Part shown: positions 9,087-17,570 of the stretch, one piece after another
How positions within the stretch are numbered: the first letter of the stretch is position 1
Layout: each line of letters begins with the position of its first letter
Assembly (NCBI RefSeq): GCF_004799405.1
Contig: NZ_SSMW01000158.1
Span: forward strand, 36,877 to 100,876
DNA length: 64,000 bases
DNA from: Bradyrhizobium sp.
Lineage (GTDB): Bacteria > Pseudomonadota > Alphaproteobacteria > Rhizobiales > Xanthobacteraceae
Direction: 5' to 3'
Translations under genes and position numbers: made by a program
Notes under the pieces: generated by a model
What the model was told of the DNA's origin: nothing
What the model saw: the letters and a program-made list of their open reading frames with translations, nothing else
Databases searched by the model: none

Positions 9087-9368
9087 TTAACCCAAATCTT
9101 TAAGACCTAACGCTCTGTCTTCGATGAAAAAGGTCTTGTCCGGGGAGATCATCTGCTTTTGTTTCAGGAACTCGGCTTGCCGGCCTAATATTTTGCAACA
9201 GAGCGCTGTTCTAAATCGGGATTCTTCTAGAAAGAAGGGATCTTGCATCTCCTCCGATAGTTCGATCGTCTGATCGAGGGCCTCGACCGCTTCATCCCAG
9301 AGCTTCTTGTCCATAAGGTCCGTGGACAACCTGTAGAGCTTCACGAGCCGATCTTTGTAGCCGCTCAT
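9087..9368 (-). CDS. small unknown protein between fabI and the phosphatase gene
   Basis: A 93-residue, charged, predicted all-helical protein (LYRLSTDLMDKKLWDEAVEALDQTIELSEEMQ) that looks like one or two TPR-like helical hairpins. I do not recognise a family. The gene is visibly AT-richer than both neighbours and uses codons such as TTA, AAA and ATA that are rare around it. It is wedged with 3-bp gaps on both sides between fabI and the phosphatase gene, so it should be co-translated with them. Composition suggests recent acquisition. Its Shine-Dalgarno is weak (GAAAG), consistent with coupling to fabI. Confidence 0.7.
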   Translation of the reverse strand: MSGYKDRLVKLYRLSTDLMDKKLWDEAVEALDQTIELSEEMQDPFFLEESRFRTALCCKILGRQAEFLKQKQMISPDKTFFIEDRALGLKDLG

Positions 9369-9371
9369 CTA

Positions 9372-10202
9372 TCATTCTTTCGCCAGCGAATTGCTCAGCG
9401 CGATGTCCGGCGCGTCCGGGCGCTTCATGCCGACGATGTGATAACCGGAATCGACGTGATGCACCTCGCCGGTGACGCCGCGCGACAGCTCCGACAGCAG
9501 ATACAGCGCGCTGTCGCCGACTTCCTCGATAGACACGGTGCGGCGCATCGGCGCGTTGTATTCGTTCCATTTCAGGATGTAGCGGAAATCGCCGATGCCC
9601 GACGCCGCCAGCGTCTTGATCGGTCCGGCCGAAATGGCGTTGACGCGAATGTTCTTCTCGCCGAGATCGGCGGCGAGATAGCGCACGCTGGCCTCGAGTG
9701 CCGCCTTGGCAACGCCCATCACGTTATAATGCGGCATCCATTTCTCGGCGCCGTAATAGGTCAGCGTCAGGATCGAGCCGCCGTCGGTCAAGAGTTTTTC
9801 GGCGCGCTGGGCGATCGCGGTCAGCGAGAAGCAACTGATCAGCATGGTTTTGGAAAAATTGTCGGCAGTGGTTTCGAGATAGCGGCCGTCGAGCTGGTCC
9901 TTGTCGGAGAACGCGATGGCGTGGACCACGAAGTCGATCTTGCCCCATTTCTGCTTCAACACCTCGAACACCGCGTCGATGGTGGCGGGATCGGTGACGT
10001 CGCAATGGCCGAGCAGGATACCGCCGAGTTCGGCCGCCAGCGGTTCGACCCGCTTCTTCAGTGCATCGCCCTGCCAGGTGAGTGCGATTTCCGCACCCGC
10101 CGCGCGGCAGGCCTTGGCGATGCCCCAGGCGATCGAGCGGTTGTTGGCAACTCCGAGAACCACCCCGCGCTTGCCCTGCATCAGACCTGAAGTTTGCGGC
10201 AT
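9372..10202 (-). CDS. fabI: enoyl-[acyl-carrier-protein] reductase (NADH)
   Basis: Reduces trans-2-enoyl-ACP in the last step of each fatty-acid elongation cycle. The 276-residue SDR-fold protein has the FabI-type dinucleotide loop GVANNRSIAWGIAKA, the FVVHAIAFSDKDQL strand and the catalytic Tyr-x6-Lys pair in YNVMGVAKAALE. The substrate-binding loop ISAGPIKTLAASGIGDF is also typical. ATG 10202 gives MPQTSGLMQGKRG; the upstream in-frame region to 10274 is not conserved in character. It heads a minus-strand operon with the small unknown gene, a phosphatase and perhaps aroC. It is divergent from the ECF sigma gene across about 200 bp, which should hold both promoters. Confidence 0.97.
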   Translation of the reverse strand: MPQTSGLMQGKRGVVLGVANNRSIAWGIAKACRAAGAEIALTWQGDALKKRVEPLAAELGGILLGHCDVTDPATIDAVFEVLKQKWGKIDFVVHAIAFSDKDQLDGRYLETTADNFSKTMLISCFSLTAIAQRAEKLLTDGGSILTLTYYGAEKWMPHYNVMGVAKAALEASVRYLAADLGEKNIRVNAISAGPIKTLAASGIGDFRYILKWNEYNAPMRRTVSIEEVGDSALYLLSELSRGVTGEVHHVDSGYHIVGMKRPDAPDIALSNSLAKE

Positions 10203-10405
10203 CCGGTTTCCAATCCAGCGTTGATCGGGTCTGGAGGTACACCAGCGCCCCCGGCCGGTACAGCCCAAATTCACCGCGATTTCGGGGTTTGCCTTACAAC
10301 CTTAACAGGCGGAATAGCCGCATCATTTCGGTGTTATCTGGTGTAAGGCATGGGCGTGGGACGCCTACCGGACAGACCCGAAAATCGAGCCAAAGATCGA
10401 GCCGA

Positions 10406-10894
10406 ATGACCGCGTTTCGCCAGAGTGTCGAAGCCATGATTCCGGCCCTGCGCCGCTACGCCCGCGCGCTCGCGCGTGACAGCGACGTCGCCGACGATCT
10501 GGTGCAGGACACCCTGGTGCGGGCGCTGCGCTCGGAACGGCTGTTTCTCGGTGGTGATGTCAGGAGCTGGCTTTATACCATCCTGACCAACCTCAACAAG
10601 AACAGGCGGCGATCGCTGGCGCGGCGGCCGCAATTCATGCCGCTGCTCGACAACAATCCCGACGCCAGCGGGACCGAGGCCGAAGGCCGCGACATCGCGC
10701 GTGCGCTGGCCACGCTGGTAGAGGAGCAGCGCGCGGTGCTGCTGCTGGTGATGCTGGAAGGATTGAGCTACCGCGAGGTCGCCGATATTCAGGGCGTGCC
10801 GATCGGCACCGTGATGTCCCGCCTCGCCCGTGCGCGCGCCCATGTCAAAGCCTCGCTTGAGGGCGAGCGCCCGGCGCTGCGGCGGGTGAAATGA
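10406..10894 (+). CDS. ECF-family RNA polymerase sigma factor
   Basis: A 162-residue ECF sigma factor with only regions 2 and 4. Region 2 is seen in DSDVADDLVQDTLVRAL and DVRSWLYTILTNLNKNRRR (core binding and -10 recognition). Region 4 is RAVLLLVMLEGLSYREVADIQGVPIGTVMSRLARAR, a helix-turn-helix for the -35 element. ATG 10406 starts MTAFRQSVEAM; the open frame further upstream overlaps fabI and is not credible. The anti-sigma gene follows after 142 bp on the same strand, a typical partner arrangement. The inducing signal is unknown. Confidence 0.93.
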   Translation: MTAFRQSVEAMIPALRRYARALARDSDVADDLVQDTLVRALRSERLFLGGDVRSWLYTILTNLNKNRRRSLARRPQFMPLLDNNPDASGTEAEGRDIARALATLVEEQRAVLLLVMLEGLSYREVADIQGVPIGTVMSRLARARAHVKASLEGERPALRRVK

Positions 10895-11036
10895 TGGCAA
10901 GCATTATGCATGGCTGCGTGACGAATGCGTTCAACGAGTTTGAGTGGCGATGTGACCGCGTCAGCGTGTTGACCACCCCTCACCCCGGCCTCCGCCGGAC
11001 AACCGTTTCGATCGAGACCCAACAGAGTCAGAGACA

Positions 11037-11807
11037 ATGACCGACCACAGGATTCCCGTCACCGAAGACGAACTGCACGCCTATGTCGACAATGAGTTGC
11101 CGGCCGAGCGCCGCGGCGATGTCGAGGCGTGGCTGGCGGCGCATCCCGATGATGCCGGGCGGGTGCAATCATGGCGCGCGATGGCGGACGCCCTGCACGC
11201 GCGCTACGATTCCGTCGCCGACGAGCCGGTGCCGAAACGTCTCGAGATCGAACGGCTGGTGCGACAACCCCGGAAATGGATCTACGGCGCCATCGCAGCG
11301 ACGCTGGTGGCGTTCATCGCCGGCGGCGGCGTCGGCTGGGTAGCGCGCGGGGTCGCGGCTTCGCCGTCGGCGTTCCAGAATTTGACCGTGGATGCGCTGG
11401 ACGCGCATCGGCTTTATGTCGTCGAGGTTCGCCATCCGGTCGAGGTGCCGGGCAACGAACGCGCCCATCTGCAGCAATGGCTGACCAAGCGCTGCGGCTG
11501 GGATGTCCGTGCGCCGGAATTGGACGCAACCGGCCTGAAACTCGTTGGAGGGCGGCTGTTGCCCGGCCCCACCGGACCGGCATCGTTCCTGATGTACGAG
11601 AGCGCCTCGGGTGAACGATTCACGCTCTATACGTCGCGCGCGAAAACCAAGTCGGCGCAAATGCGCTACACCGCTGCGGAGAACAGCGGCGCGATGTACT
11701 GGTCCGAAGACGGCGTCGGTTACGTGCTGTCAGGCCCGACCGACAAGGACCGGCTGAACCAGGTGGCGCGGCTGGTCTACGACCAGACCGAGAAAACCGG
11801 CGGCTAA
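11037..11807 (+). CDS. membrane-anchored anti-sigma factor
   Basis: A 256-residue single-pass membrane protein that probably sequesters the ECF sigma factor encoded just upstream. The N-terminal cytoplasmic part (residues 1-80; DELHAYVDNELPAERRGDVE) resembles the anti-sigma domain found in many proteobacterial regulators but lacks the HxxxCxxC zinc motif. A membrane helix follows at about residues 82-104 (WIYGAIAATLVAFIAGGGVGW), then a periplasmic domain of about 150 residues that could be the sensor. The gap of 142 bp to the sigma gene is longer than usual for such pairs. Activity is inferred from context and domain order. Confidence 0.85.
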   Translation: MTDHRIPVTEDELHAYVDNELPAERRGDVEAWLAAHPDDAGRVQSWRAMADALHARYDSVADEPVPKRLEIERLVRQPRKWIYGAIAATLVAFIAGGGVGWVARGVAASPSAFQNLTVDALDAHRLYVVEVRHPVEVPGNERAHLQQWLTKRCGWDVRAPELDATGLKLVGGRLLPGPTGPASFLMYESASGERFTLYTSRAKTKSAQMRYTAAENSGAMYWSEDGVGYVLSGPTDKDRLNQVARLVYDQTEKTGG

Positions 11808-12076
11808 ACCGCGACTTGTATCGATGGCTGCGATCACGCCTTGAAGTTGTGCCTGTGAAATCGTGCCTTGGCGCGCGCCCCAATTCGGACTTTGAAAATC
11901 TGGAATTGGAACATTGGCGCGTCTCATTATCGCACCGGGTGCTGAGTCGAAGATGCTGCGCGTTCGATCCGCCGATCGGCGCAAGCGGCCTCGACTGGGG
12001 TTTGGTACCGCGCTGGTCCCCCGGTCGAGGCTGCACCTTTTTGGGATTTTCGTTACACCCACTACGTTCGAAAGCG

Positions 12077-13042
12077 CTATAGATCGCTGCGCGGATTGTA
12101 GGGGTGTCCGTCGCGCCACTTTTGCATCAACGCCTCAAGTTCGGCATCGTTCCCGTCCGGCAACATGATGCGGGTGGTGACGAACAGGTCGCCGGCTCCG
12201 TCGGCTTTCGGCAGCCCCTTGCCCTTGAGGCGAAAAGTGCGGCCGCTCGAAGTGTTCTTCGGAATCGACAGTTCGACCGCGCTGCCGACCGTTGGCACGC
12301 GGACTTTGCCGCCGAGTACGGCTTCGTACAGCGTGATCGGCAGATCGACGCGCAGGTCGCTGCCGTCGACCTTGAAGAAGGGGTGCGGCGCGATGCTCAC
12401 GGTGATCAGCAGATCGCCGGGCGGGTGACCGGGCGCGGTTTCGCCCTGCCCCTTCAGGCGGATCTGCTGGCCGGCGGTGACGCCGGCGGGAATCTTGACA
12501 TTGAGTTCTTTGCCGGTCGGCAACCGGACTCGCTTCTCTCCGCCTTTGACCGCCTCTTCCAGCGACACCGTCATGGCGACGGAAAGATCGAGATCGAGCG
12601 CGATGGCGCCGGGGTCGAATTCGAACGTCGTGCCGCCACCCGGCCGCGCGCCACGTGCAGCGCCACCGAACATGCTGTTGAGGATGTCCTCGAAACCGGC
12701 GCCCCCGCCGAAGCCGCCGGGACCGCCGCTGCCGGTCCGGAAGGTATGGGTCTCGAAGCCGCCGCCGGGGGATGCTCCCCGCGCCCGCGGGTCGCCGCCG
12801 GGAAAGCCCTGAAAGCGCGGCTTGCCCTCGGCGTCGATCTCGCCGCGATCGAACTGCTTGCGCTTGTCCTCGTCGCCGATGATTTCGTTGGCCGAATTGA
12901 TCTCGGAAAAACGCGCCGCGGATTTCGGATCGTTCTTGTTGTTGTCGGGGTGATGCTTCTTGGCAAGCTTGCGATAGGCGCTCTTGATCGCCGCAGCGCT
13001 GGCGCCCCGCGGCACCCCCAAGACCTCATAGGGGTCGCGCAT
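12077..13042 (-). CDS. DnaJ C-terminal domain co-chaperone (CbpA-like)
   Basis: A 321-residue class II J-domain protein that should stimulate DnaK ATPase. The J domain (residues 1-70) has the HPD signature in KKHHPDNN. A Gly-rich linker follows (GGPGGFGGGAGFEDILNSMFGG), and there is no zinc-finger domain, which separates it from DnaJ proper. The two beta-sandwich substrate-binding domains follow, with KGQGETAPGHPPGDLLITV and GKVRVPTVGSAVELSIP. ATG 13042 gives MRDPYEVLGVPRGAS, the expected J-domain start. The gene upstream on the same strand encodes a surface lipoprotein about 100 bp away. Confidence 0.93.
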   Translation of the reverse strand: MRDPYEVLGVPRGASAAAIKSAYRKLAKKHHPDNNKNDPKSAARFSEINSANEIIGDEDKRKQFDRGEIDAEGKPRFQGFPGGDPRARGASPGGGFETHTFRTGSGGPGGFGGGAGFEDILNSMFGGAARGARPGGGTTFEFDPGAIALDLDLSVAMTVSLEEAVKGGEKRVRLPTGKELNVKIPAGVTAGQQIRLKGQGETAPGHPPGDLLITVSIAPHPFFKVDGSDLRVDLPITLYEAVLGGKVRVPTVGSAVELSIPKNTSSGRTFRLKGKGLPKADGAGDLFVTTRIMLPDGNDAELEALMQKWRDGHPYNPRSDL

Positions 13043-13148
13043 CCGTCACGTCTCCTTCAGGGAATCAAAAATGGGTGGGCTTGCAGCCCTTGGCCTTCAT
13101 CTGGGGTCTTCGTGGCATTTTTGCAACGGCAGCCTGTGCCCCGGAAAG

Positions 13149-13571
13149 TCAGCTCTGCCGCCACGGCTTCAGGGTATGGATCTCCCATCGGCCCTGGCTG
13201 GACTGGCACGCCGCCCCCTGCAGCCAGCTCTCCGAACGGCCGTTGACGTAGCTTGCCAGAAAATCCCGGCAGGTGCGTCCCTCCGAGACATAGGCCTGGG
13301 CCAGTGGCGTCACCGAACCCCGCGCGCCGGTCTCGGGGTTTTCCCAGGGCTGGCTGGAATCCTTGTCGCCCTTGGTCAGCACGTCGGAAGCGGCGTTGCG
13401 GGCAAAGGCCAGATCGCCCTCGGTGGGCGCAGGTCCGGGCGCCGAGCCCAGCGAACCCGTAATGTCCCTGTCGTCCATCCTGGCAAAGGAGTTGTCGGTG
13501 CGGGACAGGCTGCAACCGCCCGAGCTCAGGCCGATTAGAATCAATGTCATCACGGCGCCCGCCGGCCGCAT
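13149..13571 (-). CDS. RT0821/Lpp0805-like surface lipoprotein
   Basis: A 140-residue predicted lipoprotein. The signal peptide MRPAGAVMTLILIGLSSGGC ends in a lipobox with Cys 20. The C-terminal region (TPLAQAYVSEGRTCRDFLASYVNG, then WLQGAACQSSQGRWEI) resembles the RT0821/Lpp0805 family found in alphaproteobacterial envelopes, with two conserved Cys residues that may form a disulphide. Function is unknown. Start 13571 is chosen for the signal peptide. Its promoter region overlaps that of pdxH on the opposite strand. Confidence 0.85.
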   Translation of the reverse strand: MRPAGAVMTLILIGLSSGGCSLSRTDNSFARMDDRDITGSLGSAPGPAPTEGDLAFARNAASDVLTKGDKDSSQPWENPETGARGSVTPLAQAYVSEGRTCRDFLASYVNGRSESWLQGAACQSSQGRWEIHTLKPWRQS

Positions 13572-13681
13572 CGCCGATAGGCCAACGCGTCCCCATGTCT
13601 TATATAGGCTGGGCCTATACGGACTGGGCCCGGACTGGGGCCGCAACTGGACCGCGGGCGGACGCAACTTTGGACTCCAAC

Positions 13682-14323
13682 ATGACCGACACGACCTCCA
13701 TCAAACACCCAACATCGTTAACATCCGGTGATTTCACCGCGGCCGAGGAGCCGTTTGCGCTGTTCGAGGAGTGGTTCGCGGAAGCCGTGAAGGCCGAACC
13801 CAACGATCCCACCGCCATGTCGCTCGCCACCGTCGACGCCGACGGCTTGCCGGACCTGCGGATGGTGCTGATGAAGGGCTATGACGCCGATGGTTTCGTG
13901 TTTTACAGCCATATCGCCAGCCCCAAGGGCCGCGAACTCGCCGCGAATCCCAAGGCGGCATTGCTGTTTCACTGGAAGTCGCTGCGCCGGCAGGTGCGCA
14001 TCCGCGGCAACGTGTCGCCGGTAACCGAGGCTGAAGCCGACGCCTATTTCGCCACCCGGCCGAAACAGGCCCAGATCGGCGCCTGGGCCAGCAAGCAATC
14101 GCAGCCGCTGGAAAGCCGTTTTGCGTTCGAACAAGCCATTGCAAAGGTCGCCGCCAAACACATCGTCGGCGAGGTGCCGCGGCCTCCGGGCTGGAGCGGC
14201 TGGCGGGTTGCGCCGGCGCAGTTCGAATTCTGGCACGACCGCCCGTTCCGCCTGCACGACCGCATCGAGTTTCGCCGCGCCGCGCCCGACCAGCCGTGGG
14301 CCAAGACGCGGCTTTATCCCTGA
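13682..14323 (+). CDS. pdxH: pyridoxamine/pyridoxine 5'-phosphate oxidase
   Basis: FMN-dependent enzyme that makes pyridoxal 5'-phosphate. The 213-residue product has the typical order: EEPFALFEEWFAEAVKAEPNDPTAMSLATV, PDLRMVLMKGYDADGFVFYSH (FMN and substrate contacts), ALLFHWKSLRRQVRIRG, and the C-terminal signature FWHDRPFRLHDR...RLYP with the conserved Arg residues. ATG 13682 gives MTDTTSIKHPTS; the longer frame to 13544 overlaps the divergent lipoprotein gene. An SDR gene follows 23 bp downstream and may share its transcript. Confidence 0.96.
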   Translation: MTDTTSIKHPTSLTSGDFTAAEEPFALFEEWFAEAVKAEPNDPTAMSLATVDADGLPDLRMVLMKGYDADGFVFYSHIASPKGRELAANPKAALLFHWKSLRRQVRIRGNVSPVTEAEADAYFATRPKQAQIGAWASKQSQPLESRFAFEQAIAKVAAKHIVGEVPRPPGWSGWRVAPAQFEFWHDRPFRLHDRIEFRRAAPDQPWAKTRLYP

Positions 14324-14346
14324 TGCCGAAAGCCTGAAGGACCGCC

Positions 14347-15099
14347 ATGCCGACTTCCGCCAATACGCCGCGGCGTACGTTGCTTCTGACCGGAGCCAGC
14401 CGCGGCATCGGCCATGCCACCGTGATCCGGTTCTCCAGCGCGGGCTGGCGCGTCATCACCTGTTCGCGGCATCCCTTCCCTGAGGAATGCCCGTGGGGCG
14501 CCGGCCCCGAGGATCACATCCAGGTCGACCTTGCCGACCATGCCGACACCACGCGGGCGATTTCGGAAATCCGCCGGCGGCTGGAAAGCGGCGAACTGCA
14601 CGCGCTGGTCAACAACGCCGCGATTTCGCCCAAGGCCGAAGGCGGCGGAAGGCTCGGCTCGGTCGATACCGATATCGACACCTGGAGCCATGTGTTCCGG
14701 GTGAATTTCTTCGCCCCCATCATGATGGCGCGCGGACTGATCGAGGAATTGAAGGCCGCGAGGGGCTCGGTGGTCAACGTCACCTCGATCGCGGGTTCGC
14801 GGGTGCACCCGTTCGCGGGCGCGGCCTATGCGACTTCCAAGGCGGCGCTGGCCTCGCTCACCCGCGAAATGGCGTCGGATTTCGGCCGGGTCGGCGTCCG
14901 CGTCAATTCGATCGCGCCGGGCGAGATCGACACCTCGATCCTGTCGCCAGGGACCGAGAAGATCGTCGAGCAGCAGATTCCGCTGCACCGGCTCGGCACA
15001 CCGGACGAGGTGGCGAAGATCATCTATGTGCTGTGCACGGAGACGAGCTCTTACGTCAACGGCGCCGAAATCCATATCAACGGCGGCCAGCACGTTTAA
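14347..15099 (+). CDS. SDR family oxidoreductase
   Basis: A 250-residue classical short-chain dehydrogenase/reductase. It has the TGASRGIGHATV cofactor motif near the N-terminus, the NNAAISPKAEG segment, a catalytic Ser in VTSIAGSRVHPFAG, and Tyr-x3-Lys in YATSKAAL. The C-terminus SSYVNGAEIHINGGQHV is typical of FabG-like members. The substrate is not predictable. It follows pdxH closely on the same strand, and a palindromic repeat lies right after its stop. Confidence 0.92.
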   Translation: MPTSANTPRRTLLLTGASRGIGHATVIRFSSAGWRVITCSRHPFPEECPWGAGPEDHIQVDLADHADTTRAISEIRRRLESGELHALVNNAAISPKAEGGGRLGSVDTDIDTWSHVFRVNFFAPIMMARGLIEELKAARGSVVNVTSIAGSRVHPFAGAAYATSKAALASLTREMASDFGRVGVRVNSIAPGEIDTSILSPGTEKIVEQQIPLHRLGTPDEVAKIIYVLCTETSSYVNGAEIHINGGQHV

Positions 15100-15100
15100 T

Positions 15101-15143
15101 CGTCATTCCGGGCCTGCGCCAATCGGCGCATCCGGGAATGACG
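15101..15143. repeat. palindromic repeat (CGTCATTCCGGG type)
   Basis: CGTCATTCCCGG-like arms: CGTCATTCCGG at 15101 pairs with CCGGGAATGACG ending at 15143, with inner GCGCC/GGCGC pairing. It follows the SDR stop directly and may serve as a stem-loop at the transcript end. This palindrome type is common between genes of Bradyrhizobium relatives. Confidence 0.7.
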
Positions 15144-15155
15144 GGCGTTGGAAAT

Positions 15156-15389
15156 TCAATCCGCGTAAGACTTGCGTGGCATATCGCGCAGCGGCGGCGC
15201 CTTGAAATTCTTGAAATTGAAGGCGCTGGAGCATTCGTCCTCGCTCTCGCCCTCCAATAGCGCCGCGCCGCAGTACCGGCAGGCCCGCGCCGAGATCGCA
15301 AGCGCCTTGCCGGCCGCGTTGCGTCCGGCCTGATAGCGTGCGAAATCGACCACGACATTTCTTCCGGGCGTTATGACTTTTTCAACCAT
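15156..15389 (-). CDS. small protein with a Cys-pair motif, unknown function
   Basis: A 77-residue protein, MVEKVITPGRNVVVDFARYQ at the start, with RACRYCGAALLEG near the middle. The CxxC pair resembles half of a zinc ribbon, with one more Cys in EDEC; four clean ligands are not present. A GAGGA Shine-Dalgarno precedes ATG 15389. Earlier in-frame starts to 15458 look non-coding. It stands alone between the SDR repeat and the CorA gene. I do not recognise a named function. Confidence 0.65.
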   Translation of the reverse strand: MVEKVITPGRNVVVDFARYQAGRNAAGKALAISARACRYCGAALLEGESEDECSSAFNFKNFKAPPLRDMPRKSYAD

Positions 15390-15513
15390 TGTATCCTCGC
15401 CGCGTGAGCCGGCGTTATCGCAGAAAGGCGTCGCGTAAAGGTTCAGCCCAACGCTCAAATTTTAGCAGAGAAATTGAGGCAGCGGTTGACGGTCGCGGGT
15501 ATCCGCACCGGGT

Positions 15514-16494
15514 CTACAACCACTTCTTCCACTTGAAAAACACATAAGGCCCGACCGCGGCCAGCAGCATCATGACCAGGGCAATCGGGTAGCCGTGCTC
15601 CCATTCCAGCTCCGGCATCAGCTTGAAATTCATGCCGTAGATCGATGCGATCAGGGTCGGCGGCATCAGCACCACCGCCATTACCGAAAACAGCTTGATG
15701 ATGTTGTTCTGCTCGAGATTGACGACGCCGAGCATGGCGTCCAGCACGAAGGTGATCTTGTTGGAGAGATAGGAAGCGTGGTCGGTAAGGGAGGCGACGT
15801 CGCGTTGCATGGTCTTGAGCTGCGCGCGCATCTCCTTCGACCATTTGACGCTGTCGGCTTCGGCGGTGACGAAGGTGACGAGGCGGCCGATCGAGACCAG
15901 GCTCTCGCGCACCTTGGAGGTCAAATCGCCCTTGCGCCCGATCGCGATCAGGATGTCGGAATAGCGCTTGGCATGGCCGGTGCGCGCGGCACCCTCGGGC
16001 TCGAAGATGGCGTGGCTGACCGCGTCGACGTCGGCGCCGGCGCGCTCCAGAATGTCGGCACAGCGGTCGATCACGGCATCCAGCAGTTCCAGAAGCACGG
16101 TCTCGCCGTTGATGCCGGCTGCAGCGCTGCGCGCCAGCTTGTTCTCCACCAGCGTGAACGGTTTCGGCACGTCGTAGCGCACCGTCACCAAGCGATGGCC
16201 GGACAGGATGAAGGTGACGGGCGTGATCCGGGGCGATTCGGTGTCGGCCGCGCACATCAGGCTGGCGGTCATGTAGCGGGCGCCGTTCTCGACATAGAGC
16301 CGGCTGGAAATCTCGATCTCCTGCATGTCCTCGCGGGTCGGCACCGCGATGCCGGCAAGCCCCTCCACGGCCTGATCCTCGGCCGCGGTCGGCTTGACCA
16401 TGTCGATCCACACCGCGTTCGGCGGCAGGGCGGCAAGATCGACGGAGCCGGCCTTCTTCAGCGAGGATTCGGCAGGGACGAACACCGAGAACAT
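15514..16494 (-). CDS. corA: CorA-family magnesium/cobalt transporter
   Basis: A 326-residue inner-membrane divalent cation channel of the CorA family. A long, charged cytoplasmic domain is followed by two C-terminal transmembrane helices: VMAVVLMPPTLIASIYGMNF, carrying the YGMNF selectivity motif, and IALVMMLLAAVGPYVFF. The short periplasmic loop KLMPELEWEHG between them is normal. ATG 16494 has GGAG seven bases upstream and gives MFSVFVPAESSL; a TTG at 16509 is less likely. Selectivity among Mg, Co and Ni cannot be told from sequence. Confidence 0.93.
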   Translation of the reverse strand: MFSVFVPAESSLKKAGSVDLAALPPNAVWIDMVKPTAAEDQAVEGLAGIAVPTREDMQEIEISSRLYVENGARYMTASLMCAADTESPRITPVTFILSGHRLVTVRYDVPKPFTLVENKLARSAAAGINGETVLLELLDAVIDRCADILERAGADVDAVSHAIFEPEGAARTGHAKRYSDILIAIGRKGDLTSKVRESLVSIGRLVTFVTAEADSVKWSKEMRAQLKTMQRDVASLTDHASYLSNKITFVLDAMLGVVNLEQNNIIKLFSVMAVVLMPPTLIASIYGMNFKLMPELEWEHGYPIALVMMLLAAVGPYVFFKWKKWL

Positions 16495-16834
16495 GGCGGA
16501 CTCCGGCAAATTGCGCGCGAAGCCTACCCAACAGGAATTAGCTCGATTCTGGCAAGCGCTTCATCGCCATGACAGCCCCGGCAGGTGTCATTTGCGGCAA
16601 CCGAATGGCAGCCGCGTGGCCTGGATTCGGCAGGCAGGGTGGCCGTGCCCAAAAATGAGCCGTAAATGCAAGACCTGAGGCAAAAAGGCCACAGGGACAA
16701 TCCCGCATTGCGGGACAGCCATCTAAACACTGGAATTGCGGCCGATTTCGGCGATAATGGGCTTAACAGAATCGTGGTGCTTGGGGCGTAATATCGACGC
16801 CGCGAGCGCAAAGCCTTTCGATTGGAAGTATGCA
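16495..16834. other. intergenic region between corA and the L,D-transpeptidase gene
   Basis: 340 bp between two divergent genes. I see no credible ORF. It contains one exact palindrome, TCCCGCATTGCGGGA at 16701-16715. It presumably carries both promoters; I could not pick a confident -35/-10 pair. Confidence 0.5.
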
Positions 16835-17512
16835 ATGTCGTCGCTGAAAGTAAAACTGGGAGTTCTCGCTGCCGCCTTGCTGCTATCGGGCTGCATGGAG
16901 GCCACGACCTATGAAGCGACCAATCAGGCCAACTTCAAGCCGCGCGACAAGGAATTGCTGGCGAAGATTCGCTACACCAACGTTCCCGTAGCCGAACCGT
17001 TCCGCCGCGCCATCGTCGACTATCATCGCAAGGAAGCGCCCGGTTCGATCGTGGTCGATTCCGACAATCACTATCTTTATTACGTGCTCAATGACGGCAA
17101 GGCGATCCGCTACGGCATCACCGTCGGCGAGGAAGCGATGGCGTGGTCGGGCATCGCCAAGATCGGCAGCATGACCGAGTGGCCGCCCTGGCATCCGACC
17201 AAGAGCGAAATCGAACGGCTCGGCGTTCCCACTTTCGTGCCGCCGGGACCGGACAATCCGATGGGGTCGCGCGCGCTGTATCTCTACTCCGGCGGCAAGG
17301 ACACCCTGTTCCGGATTCACGGCACCAACCAGCCGGAATACATCGGCGCGTCGATCTCCTCCGGCTGCATCCGGATGACGAACGAGGACGTGATCGATCT
17401 GTACAACCGGGTGAAGATGGGCACCATTGTCGTGGTGCTGGAGCCGCATCATGGCGACTCGCCGTTCAATTCGACCCTGGCGTTGCAGGGCGGCGGCAGC
17501 TCGGTGCAGTGA
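16835..17512 (+). CDS. L,D-transpeptidase (YkuD domain) lipoprotein
   Basis: A 225-residue envelope enzyme that forms 3-3 peptidoglycan crosslinks or links proteins to peptidoglycan. The N-terminus has a lipoprotein signal (LGVLAAALLLSGC, Cys at about residue 19). The YkuD domain spans about residues 70-205, with catalytic motif residues in FRIHGTNQPEYIG and SISSGCIRMTNEDV, where Cys of SSGCIRM is the nucleophile. ATG 16835 has GGAAG upstream; the longer frame from 16736 adds an implausible tail. It is convergent with an extensin-like gene and shares an intrinsic terminator with it. Confidence 0.94.
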   Translation: MSSLKVKLGVLAAALLLSGCMEATTYEATNQANFKPRDKELLAKIRYTNVPVAEPFRRAIVDYHRKEAPGSIVVDSDNHYLYYVLNDGKAIRYGITVGEEAMAWSGIAKIGSMTEWPPWHPTKSEIERLGVPTFVPPGPDNPMGSRALYLYSGGKDTLFRIHGTNQPEYIGASISSGCIRMTNEDVIDLYNRVKMGTIVVVLEPHHGDSPFNSTLALQGGGSSVQ

Positions 17513-17542
17513 TCTCGTAACCGACAGCGCGTCACGATAAAT

Positions 17543-17570
17543 AAAAGCGCCGGTTTACCGGCGCTTTTTT
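17543..17570. terminator. bidirectional intrinsic terminator
   Basis: AAAAGCGCCGG-TTTA-CCGGCGCTTTTTT: a GC-rich stem with a 4-nt loop, an A-run before and a T-run after, so it can end transcription from both sides. It lies 30 bp after the L,D-transpeptidase stop. The extensin-like gene on the other strand ends inside it, with its TAA formed by the loop. Confidence 0.9.

Noticed and set aside
11816..12082. 88-residue ORF after the anti-sigma gene
   Set aside because: Unconserved, Cys/Arg/Ser-rich composition with no ribosome-binding site; the region between the anti-sigma and dnaJ-like genes is taken as non-coding.
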